This document shows positions 56,571-64,000 of a DNA stretch of 64,000 bases, piece by piece. Under the pieces are notes generated by a model. That model saw nothing but the letters and a program-made list of their open reading frames with translations. It searched no databases and was not told the DNA's origin. Position numbers and translations under genes: made by a program. Origin of the DNA: Cepaea nemoralis (taxonomy: Eukaryota; Mollusca; Gastropoda; Stylommatophora; Helicidae); the NCBI GenBank assembly GCA_014155875.1, contig JACEFZ010016121.1, forward strand, positions 260,001 through 324,000, in the 5' to 3' direction. How positions within the stretch are numbered: the stretch's first letter is position 1; each line of letters begins with the position of its first letter.

Positions 56571-57066
56571 TTATACCTTCTACACTTATACGCCATACAA
56601 CAGCCATCTCACTGTGTTCAGAAAACACTCCTTCTCTTCCCACACCACCCTTGCCTGTACCCCAGGAACACAATGTCGTGAATAGCAACCCAAGCTCCAA
56701 TCCAAATGTTGCTAACTACGATACTTTGTTTCCTACCTTGCCTGTAAAACAGTCTCCCTCTATGATGTCAAAGGGGACACCGTTAAACAATGGTGCTGTG
56801 CCGCCGATGCCTGCTTCCAATGTAGGCACTTCCAGTGACACTCATAGCAGTCCCTCGCTGGACGGTAATCTACAACCCTATGAGTGGAACCGTCAACTTC
56901 AGCAGCTAATGCGATACAATCCTGCAGCCCTGCACCAAGCATTCATGATATCACTCCAGCAAAGACATTTTCCTGCTCCCTCTAACAGCCCTTAACTATT
57001 TCTAAATAAAGTTTCAAAATCCCTGCAATTTGTATACCACAAGCGACATCTTCCCTTTAGTTTGTA

Positions 57067-57921
57067 ATGTTCGCCAATCACGATCAGTGGCTCAACAAAA
57101 ATGGTCTATATATAGGCCATCTCAACATCTTTCATCTGCTCAACAAATTACCTGAGCTCTCGGTAATACTGTCCAAACAGTTCCATGTGTTTGGCATCAC
57201 AGAAAGTCGTCTTAACGACAAAATAACCGACTCCGAAATCTCACTTAAGGGGTTTAAAGTAATTCGGAAAGATGCAAATCAAAAATTAGAGACAGGTATT
57301 GCTGTATACATTTCCAATTCCCTCAACTGTTCCCGTAGAAGTGATCTCGAGACAGTAGGGATAGAATGTGTTTGGTTAGAGGTGAAGCCAGCCCGCCAAC
57401 AACCGTTTCTCATTGGATACCTATATAGGAATCCTTGTGCCGGGTACAGTTGGTATGACTGCTTCACTACAATGATGGATAGAGTGTTTACAGCAGGTAG
57501 AGAAGTTATGATACTAGGTGACTTCAACATAGATATTAGTAAATCCAACCAGACATGGGACGATATCATTCTTTGTTACAATTTCAAACAACTAATAAAC
57601 AGTCCCACAAGGGTTACTGATATATCCTCAACTATAATTGATCATATATATGTTACTTGTCCAGATAATATTATTGAATGTTCTGTTCCTGTTAGTACAG
57701 TTAGTGACCACTACCCTGTATGTTGTACATGGTCAAGAATTGGGTTCAAATCTCTTAAACATAAACATGTAAGTATCAAATTTAGAAATTTTAAAGCATT
57801 CAACCAAGATTTATTTTTGCAAGACTTAAGAAAAGCAGCCCTTGATCACGTTTACCAACTTCCTGACCCGGACGATGCATTAGCTTTCTGGACGAAGACA
57901 GTCTACAATGTGTTCGAATAA
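57067..57921 (+). CDS. LINE ORF2 N-terminal part: apurinic-type endonuclease
   Basis: 284 codons with the exonuclease-endonuclease-phosphatase motifs in order: YIGHLNI (near 16-22), GITESRL (metal-binding E), GIAVYI, LGDFNID (catalytic D and N), NSPTR, IDHIYV and the terminal VSDHYPV (catalytic DH). This domain nicks target DNA to prime reverse transcription. The frame ends at GTGTTCGAATAA; the reading goes on in the next frame from 57908 with VKNQHKSPWVTSEVLEIM, so ORF2 is broken here. Confidence 0.85.
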   Translation: MFANHDQWLNKNGLYIGHLNIFHLLNKLPELSVILSKQFHVFGITESRLNDKITDSEISLKGFKVIRKDANQKLETGIAVYISNSLNCSRRSDLETVGIECVWLEVKPARQQPFLIGYLYRNPCAGYSWYDCFTTMMDRVFTAGREVMILGDFNIDISKSNQTWDDIILCYNFKQLINSPTRVTDISSTIIDHIYVTCPDNIIECSVPVSTVSDHYPVCCTWSRIGFKSLKHKHVSIKFRNFKAFNQDLFLQDLRKAALDHVYQLPDPDDALAFWTKTVYNVFE

Positions 57922-58111
57922 ACACGTGCCAATCAAAGAAGTTCGAGTCAAAAATCAACATAAATCCCCATGGGTCACTAGTGAAGTTCTGGAAATTATG
58001 AGAGAGCGAGATACAGCAAACAAAAATAAAAATAAAGACTTCATCAATTACCGCAGACTAAGGAATAAGGTTAAATATGAAATTCGTAGGATAAAAAAAA
58101 GACCATTTTAA
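57908..58111 (+). pseudogene. LINE ORF2 linker between endonuclease and RT, shifted frame
   Basis: 67 codons, including WVTSEVLEIMRERDTANKN and RRLRNKVKYEIRRIKK, a basic linker usual between the endonuclease and RT of such LINEs. Frameshifts lie on both sides, the second in an A-rich run near 58095-58110. Confidence 0.8.
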
Positions 58112-58115
58112 AAAT

Positions 58116-59903
58116 TTGATTGTAGATAATTCAAACAGTACAAATATATGGAAGGCTATTAACTTGCTAACCAATAAGAAACGCCCTACAGAATCAGCAA
58201 TACCAAATTCTATAACATGCGATGAATTCAGTTGGTTCTTTCGGTCAGAAATAGAGAATCTAAAGTCTTCAATACCAGACTCATCGTGTAATTTAAGTTC
58301 ACTGGCATCATTCTGTGAGGAGAAGTGCACCAGAAATATTCCCGCTGAGATTCCTTTAATGTCTGTTGCAGACGTTTATAAATATCTCTTAAACCTCAAA
58401 TCAACAAACTCACACGGCCTAGATGGTATCAGTAATAGAATTCTTCGTTGTGCTGCACCAGTCATTAGTGAGTCCTTAACGTTCATATATAACCAGTGCC
58501 TGGCCAAAAACTACTTTCCATCTGCATTTAAAATTGCTAAAGTGTTTCCGCTAATTAAAAATGGCTCAATCGATAATAGCGTTTTGGGTAATTATAGACC
58601 TATTTCCTTACTATCGTCGCTATCAAAACCACTAGAAAAACACATTCATAAAATAACGTTACACCATTTAATTAACAACGATCTAATAATTAACAGTCAA
58701 TCTGGGTTTCGACCTAAATATTCTTGCCATAGTGCTCTAACAAAAATGACCGATAACTGGCACTTAAACATCAACAACGGTAGAATTTGTGGAGCGGTGT
58801 TTGTAGACTTTAAAAAAGCTTTTGATATGGTAGATCACGATATTTTAATTAGAAAACTAAAACACATAAAGATAAGCACCAACATGGTGAACATAATTAC
58901 GTCATTTCTATCCGACAGACAACAAGTCGTTTCCTTCAACAACTGTCTATCAAGACCCACACAGCTTAATATTGGTGTGCCTCAGGGCTCAATACTAGGT
59001 CCGCTGCTTTTTGCAGTTTATATTAATGATCTTCCTTTATATATCAATACAACTTGTGATCTATTTGCAGACGACTGTACTATATATACTAGTCAAGAAA
59101 ACCGTAGTGAATTAGAGAATTCTTTACAAAAGGAACTCGATAATCTTACTAGATGGAGCAATGAAAACCGTATGCAGATTAACATCGACAAAACCAAATC
59201 CATGCTAATAACGACCAGACAAAAACTACAGACACTAGCCATAACTGGATCACCGCTCGAACTCCGCATGGGCACGTTACCTATAGTTAATGTGAATGAA
59301 CATAAAACACTAGGTCTTTTAATTGACAGCCATTTGAGCTGGAGCTCTCATGTTCACGTTCTTACCAAGAAAATAGCACAAAAAGTTTACCAACTTGCTA
59401 AAATTCAGCACTTCCTGGACGAAAGCACACGAAAAATATTCTATACATGCTATATCCAATCACATCTCGATTACTGTTCCACAGTTTGGGATGGTTGCCC
59501 TAAATCTAATTTAAAACGACTATGTTCTCTACAAAACCGCGCTATTCGTCTGGTTTCTGGCATAAAGCACGTTGAAAGTAATAATTTGTACAGTCATCTA
59601 AGACTTCTACCACTTCAAAAGCGCTTCCTTTTCAACAAAGCCAAATTAGTGAACAAAATTATATCTCAAAATACCCCAGAGTATCTTCTGCCGCTGATTC
59701 AATCTAATGCAATGAACAGCAAGCGCCTAAATTTGTTACATGTCTCAAAGCCTAGATTGGACCTATACAAAACATGTTTCGCCTATTCTGGTGCGCACTT
59801 ATGGAATGATCTGCCTCCAGATCTGAAAACTCCAATGAGTCCCTACACATTTAACCGAAAACTCTTTCAATACTTAATCCGTACCGACTATATGCCACCA
59901 TAA
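58116..59903 (+). CDS. LINE ORF2 C-terminal part: reverse transcriptase
   Basis: 595 codons with RT motifs in order: LKSTNSHGLDGISNRIL, NYRPISLLSSLSK, QSGFRPKYSC, AVFVDFKKAFDMVDH (first catalytic Asp), GVPQGSILGPLLF, FADDCTIY (catalytic DD), and LGLLIDSHLSWSSH in the thumb. The C-terminus (YSGAHLWNDLPPDLK) is common in CR1/L2/Rex-type LINEs. There are no stops. It is the best preserved RT in the window, though cut from its endonuclease by frameshifts. Confidence 0.88.
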   Translation: MIVDNSNSTNIWKAINLLTNKKRPTESAIPNSITCDEFSWFFRSEIENLKSSIPDSSCNLSSLASFCEEKCTRNIPAEIPLMSVADVYKYLLNLKSTNSHGLDGISNRILRCAAPVISESLTFIYNQCLAKNYFPSAFKIAKVFPLIKNGSIDNSVLGNYRPISLLSSLSKPLEKHIHKITLHHLINNDLIINSQSGFRPKYSCHSALTKMTDNWHLNINNGRICGAVFVDFKKAFDMVDHDILIRKLKHIKISTNMVNIITSFLSDRQQVVSFNNCLSRPTQLNIGVPQGSILGPLLFAVYINDLPLYINTTCDLFADDCTIYTSQENRSELENSLQKELDNLTRWSNENRMQINIDKTKSMLITTRQKLQTLAITGSPLELRMGTLPIVNVNEHKTLGLLIDSHLSWSSHVHVLTKKIAQKVYQLAKIQHFLDESTRKIFYTCYIQSHLDYCSTVWDGCPKSNLKRLCSLQNRAIRLVSGIKHVESNNLYSHLRLLPLQKRFLFNKAKLVNKIISQNTPEYLLPLIQSNAMNSKRLNLLHVSKPRLDLYKTCFAYSGAHLWNDLPPDLKTPMSPYTFNRKLFQYLIRTDYMPP

Positions 59904-60003
59904 TTCATTTACTGGTATAATTGTTCATTATAATTGTTCATTATAATCGTTCATTATAATTGTTTAACTATAATTGTTCACTATATATGTGTGTGCGTGT
60001 GGG

Positions 60004-60089
<86 letters not shown>

Positions 60090-60095
60090 TGGGTG
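60004..60095. repeat. (GA)n microsatellite
   Basis: About 40 GA units; AT-rich LINE tail on the left. Confidence 0.95.
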
Positions 60096-60408
60096 TCAGA
60101 GAGAGTGAGAGAGTGAATGTGTGTGTGCGCACGTGCGTGCGTGTGTGTGGAGAGAGTGATTGAGCGAGAAATGGTAGGGGAATGTGTCAGTGCATGCATT
60201 CGTACGTGTATGTGTGAGAGTGAGTGAGGGAGTGTGTGCGTGCATGCATGCGTTCATGCGTATGTATATGTGTGAGAGAGTGTGATTGAGAGAGTGAGTG
60301 TGTGTGTGTGAAGGATTGTGTGTGAGAGAGTGAGACAGTTCGAGAGTTGATGTGTTAGTGTGTGTGTGTGTGAGCGCGCGCATGCGTGTGAGTGTGTGTA
60401 TATGAAAG

Positions 60409-60420
<12 letters not shown>
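60096..60420. repeat. GTGTGAGA-rich low-complexity DNA
   Basis: Imperfect mixture of GTGT and GAGA words with no pyrimidine-rich break. Confidence 0.85.

Positions 60421-60492
<72 letters not shown>
60416..60492. repeat. (GA)n microsatellite
   Basis: Pure GA run. A GT run follows at about 60692-60724. Confidence 0.95.
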
Positions 60493-60493
<1 letters not shown>

Positions 60494-60690
60494 GAGCAGA
60501 TGCATGTCATGTAACACGCATGTTATGTAACACGCGAATCCATATGTTTGTGTATTCTCATCTGTCATATTATCAGTTAAATACCATTTGATTTTATCAT
60601 GTATAATATGAACTTATGTACATTACTGTAGTTTGAGTGAGAGAGTCAGTGAGTGTGAATGAGAGACAGAATGAGTGAGCGTGAGAGTGA

Positions 60691-60726
<36 letters not shown>

Positions 60727-60899
60727 CTTCTCTGTGTGTATCTCTGTGTGTGGGAGCATCACTATTTTTACGTCACACACTGTTTATGTACACATTTTTC
60801 TCCATGTTTAACATTTTTATGAGAATGCTCAGACAATTGTCAGTGTATGTGTGTGAGTAAAGTGTGGGAGTTTGTTCATACTAGTTTCAATGCTCACGT

Positions 60900-62756
60900 G
60901 AGACATTTTGTATGTGTCTAGATGTGAGGAGGTGTGATTGTGTGTGGAGGATGTGTATGAGTGTGGGGATATGTGTGGGTGGGGATGTGTGGGTGGGGTA
61001 TGCGTTTGGATGGGTTGGGGTGTGTGGGTTTTTGTGGGTAGGGATATTTGTGGGTGTTGGTGGGATGTGTGGATGGATGTGTGGGGGTGAAAGTAGGGGT
61101 GTGGGAATGGGTGTGGGGGATGTGTGTATGGGTGGAGGATATGTGTATGGGACGGGTGTGGGGTGTGTGTGTTTATGTGGGTGGTGATGTGTGGGTGGTT
61201 TGAGGAAGTATGTGTGGGTGGCGGGGTTGTGTGGGTAGGGGATTGTGTTGGGTGGATTGGGGATGCAAGGGCGTGTGGGGAGAAGTGTATGGTGTGTGGG
61301 TTTGAGATATGTGTGCGGTGTGTTGGTGGGGGATGTGTGCATGGTGTGTGGGTGGGGGTGTGGTGGTATGGGTGAGGATATGTGTGTGGGTGGGGGATAG
61401 TGTGTGGTGTGGGGGATGTGTGTGATGGGTGCGGGGAATGTGTTTATGGGTGGAGTGGTTGGAGGAAGTATGTGGGGGTGTGTGGGTGGGAGATGTGTGC
61501 GTGGATGGGGAATGTGTGGGTGGGGGTGTGTGAGTGGCTTAGGGATGTGTAGGTGGGTGAGGTATGTGTCGGGGTGGGATGCGTGAGTGGGTGAAGGATG
61601 TGTGTGGGTAGGGGTATTGTGATCGAGAGATGTTTGGTTGGGGTGGGTGGGTGGGGTGTGTGGGTGCTTAGTGGAGGATGTGTGCGTGAGTGAGTGTGTG
61701 TTGGTGGACGGGTAGGGAATGCGTGTGTGGGTGGGGAGAGGTGTGTGGTGTGTTGGTTAGGGATATTGTGTGGGTGAGGTATGTGTGTGTGGATGGGGGA
61801 TTTTTGTGGTGTGTGGGTGGGGGTATGTGGGGTGGATGGGTAAGGGTATCTGTGTGGGTGTGGGTGGGAATATTGTGCGGTATGTGGGTGGGGGATATGT
61901 GTGTGGTGTGTAGGTGGGGATGTGTGGTGGTATGTGGGTGTGGGATGTGTTGGTGAGGGATATGTGTGTGTGTGTGGTGCGTGGGTTGGGAATATTGCGT
62001 GGTAGGGGATGTATGTGATGTGCGGGTGGGGGATTGTGTAGTGGGGGATTGGGTTAAGGCATGTATGGGTGGGTGGAGGATGTATGTGTGGGTGGTGGGG
62101 TGTGTGTGTGAGTGGATTGGGGATGTATGGGTGGTTAGGGAGATGTGTGTGTGTGGGGGGGGGGTAGGGAGATGTCAGTTGGTGGGGATGTGTGTGTATG
62201 GTTTGGGGATGTGTGAGTGGATGTGCGATGTGTGGGTTGGTGGGGGATTGTGTGCGTGGGTGGTGAATATGTGGTCAATGGAGATGTGGCTGGGGGATGG
62301 GTGGTTTGAGGTGTGGATGGGGAGAGGATGTGTGGGTTAGGATGTGTATGTCGGTGGGCGTGGGATGTGTGGGTTGGTGGGGGAATGTTTGTGGGTGGCG
62401 AGTGTGTTTTGGTTGGGGGAACAGGTGAGGGGAGAGTGTGTGGGTGGGGGATGTGCGGAAGGGGGATGGGTCGGTTGGTGGGGTATGTATGTGTCCCTTG
62501 GTGTGCGTGTGTGTGGGTAGGTGGGGGTGTGTGTGTGGGTGGGGTGATGTATGGGTAGGTGGGAGATAGGCCTCATAACATAGTAATTTGCCTTGTTTAT
62601 GTTTACAACATTCATTTCACAATGTTTATTTTTCTTCCTATGTAAATGTATAATGCTCTTGATGAATGAAAGACGAGTGATTGGAAGGGCCGAATGTAAG
62701 ACGGGCCTGCGCGCTCAATTTGTAACCCTAATAAAGTTGATTTGATTTGATTTGAA
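60900..62756 (+). mobile_element. GTGGGTG element, copy 3 (longest)
   Basis: About 1.67 kb of GTGTGGGTGGGGGATGTG-like repeats without a fixed period is followed by the conserved module 62571-62729 (CATAACATAGTAATTTGCC, GAGTGATTGGAAGGGCCGAA, GTAAGACGGGCCTGC). It ends AATAAAG and a (TTGAT)n tail to 62754. It has no coding capacity; open frames on either strand reflect the missing stop words. Confidence 0.72.
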
Positions 62757-62939
62757 GCCTATAAACGGGCACTCTTCCGCTATTTATAGTTCACCTCGAC
62801 ACTGCATGGTACAAGATGAATAAAATGAGGCGTATTTGATATATCATGCACAGACTTAATCTTAGACCAAGCCGAGCTCGTAGGATGATGTAGGCAATTT
62901 AACACCGACTGATTTTACTTCCTAGGAAGATTTCCTGGC

Positions 62940-63075
62940 ACCCGTTTCAGTCCAGGTCCACCTGGGAGGACGGATCAATGGAAAAACAAATCCCCACCTG
63001 AATGGAGATTTGAGCCTATTACCTCTGTACCAGTAGGCAATCATGCTTGCCCATACGCTGCCGACGCTGTCAATC
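62940..63075 (-). mobile_element. Possible tRNA-like SINE fragment
   Basis: The minus strand reads GCAGCGTATGGGCAAGCATG then GTAATAGGCTCAAATCTCC, resembling A and B boxes. No second copy in the window supports it. Confidence 0.35.
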
Positions 63076-63146
63076 TCGTATATAAAATAATAAACAATAT
63101 ATTGTATAGACAGCTAATTCCTTTTATTATTTAAAGAAATAAAATT

Positions 63147-63449
63147 ACTTGCATATACCTTACAGGGCGTCGCAATCCCCCACAGCATTTTTAGCAGTCT
63201 ATGAATTACTAGACAATTAATTTACGTTAAGTAGTGGGCTACTGACTTTCTCAGTAATCCCGTATACTCTCATGAGTAACGTGACGACGGCGAGAATCGG
63301 TAGCGGTTCGAATCGCGTCGGTAACTTACGGGGTATGTGAGCCGGTCGCTCAGAAAGCAATGGCAAACTACTGAGCGAAATCTTGCCAAGAAATCAACAA
63401 TCAGCTGAAAGATGCTGATGTTGACAGCGATGTCCTGTAAAGGATATGA
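63147..63449. mobile_element. Fold-back MITE, second complete copy
   Basis: The left arm GCATATACCTTACAGGGCGT and the right arm ending GCGATGTCCTGTAAAGGATA are inverted. The centre contains GCGGTTCGAATCGCG. Confidence 0.7.
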
Positions 63450-63479
63450 AAAAAAAGAAAGTTTGCTATTGAATATACA

Positions 63480-63813
63480 TGTCAGAGACGGGTTCTAAGA
63501 ATATCTTGGATAAAGAAAAGAGCACATGCATCCATACTTTAAGAAGCTGAATATTGAAGAAGGTTGGCTATTAAAGACGATAAAACAAAGACAATGTAGA
63601 TATTTTGGTCACTCGAAAGTTCATGAAAGTTCGCAGAGAACAATAATGGAGGGGTATATGCCCGGGAAGAGAGGGAGAGGAAGGCCAAAGAGAAGACGAG
63701 TGCAGGATATGTTTGATGGTCTCCGGATGGGTGTATCGGACGCAGGACATCTCTCTTATGATCGAGAAGTTTTCCGGAGATTGTTATGCAAAGGACATGC
63801 TATTGAATGAATA
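63480..63813 (+). mobile_element. LINE RT C-terminal tail
   Basis: 94 codons (63526-63810): LLKTIKQRQCRYFGHSKVH, GKRGRGRPKRRRVQDMFDG and DAGHLSYDREVFRRLLC, the typical end of a LINE polyprotein. It is 5'-truncated with a clean frame. Confidence 0.75.
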
Positions 63814-63814
63814 A

Positions 63815-63990
63815 AATAACTTTGCTATTGCTTTCTAGTCAACTGACATTCTTATAATCGAAATCAACGCAAGCCGGTCTGCTTCCAAATCCACAGCGCC
63901 AAATTACGAACCTCGAATCAGTATATCGGGGAATTATGAAATGGGTTCACGTCCCCTGAACCATATTGCGGGCGATCACAGTGCAGACAA
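63815..63990 (+). mobile_element. Fold-back MITE family, half copy
   Basis: It starts within the arm (TTTGCTATTGCTTTCTAGTC) and continues to the inner region (AACGCAAGCCGGTCTGCTTCC), which parallels 56090-56130. Confidence 0.5.
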
Positions 63991-64000
63991 TCGTACATAA

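Larger units (their letters stand above)
56572..59985 (+). mobile_element. Nearly complete CR1/L2-like LINE
   Basis: A Pro/Ser/Asn-rich stretch at 56540-56995 may be the end of ORF1. The endonuclease (57067-57921) and reverse transcriptase (58116-59903) follow. The 3' end is a repeated ATAATTGTTCATT-like tail at 59912-59985 rather than poly-A. Two frameshifts, at about 57910 and 58105, split ORF2. The 5' limit is uncertain. Confidence 0.82.

Noticed and set aside
56283..56700. 95- and 90-codon minus-strand open frames
   Set aside because: They overlap MITE and LINE fragments and the start of the CR1-like LINE; nothing in them resembles a conserved protein.

Overview
This window looks like nuclear DNA from an invertebrate animal. 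It is full of spliced-gene and transposon features: tRNA-derived SINEs, several LINE clades, a Helitron, hAT and mariner-type elements, an LTR retrotransposon, and very long microsatellites and minisatellites. There is no bacterial or organellar gene organisation. The mix would suit a lophotrochozoan such as a mollusc, but that is a weak inference and no marker gene fixes the taxon.

The only host gene I can support is a single gene on the minus strand. Six exons run from right to left (50319-50458, 48076-48133, 35842-35870, 33274-33388, 12717-12886, 796-924). All have AG/GT borders and mutually compatible phases, and together they read 213 codons without a stop. The product is partly coiled coil. 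It carries two Gly-rich motifs of the WGxxGGGAPxxD type known from the centrosome/cilium protein CSPP1. First and last exons are outside the window or not recognised. Almost everything else from 925 to 50318 therefore lies in introns.

Layout. 1-16 kb: minisatellites (32-33, about 60, 27 and 32 bp units) with truncated LINE 3' ends, SINEs and a fold-back MITE family; also a 212-bp near-perfect palindrome at 2919-3130. 13.8-15.4 kb: a LINE inside a minisatellite and a second LINE inside the first, both with target-site duplications. 15.5-25.8 kb: a GTGGGTG-rich repeat element interrupted by a 9.5-kb LTR retrotransposon (16283-25750, TSD CACCC). Its one long ORF keeps gag, protease-like, integrase zinc-binding and GPY/F parts but lacks reverse transcriptase and the integrase core. 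26-31 kb: a SINE and two 1.25-kb hAT derivatives. 31.5-32.8 kb: a 17-bp polypyrimidine minisatellite. 33.5-41 kb: a LINE with an hAT MITE inside it, SINEs, and a second GTGGGTG element interrupted by a LINE with RNase H. 41.6-47.2 kb: a Helitron with an intact Rep-helicase ORF of 1103 codons. 48-50 kb: LINE tails and two host exons.

50.7-52.3 kb: a 1545-bp insertion with an 11-bp TSD. It contains a SINE, its 3' flank and part of an hAT element, and duplicates the 26.3-27.8 kb locus in reverse orientation, so it looks like SINE-mediated 3' transduction. 52.5-53.7 kb: a mariner-like element with a nested LINE. 54-64 kb: LINE fragments, a nearly complete CR1/L2-like LINE (endonuclease plus reverse transcriptase, two frameshifts), long GA repeats and a third, 1.8-kb GTGGGTG element.

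The most unusual items are the SINE 3' transduction, the RT-less but open LTR element, the recurrent GTGGGTG element with a conserved 3' module, the large palindrome, and the host gene spread over 50 kb of transposon-filled introns.
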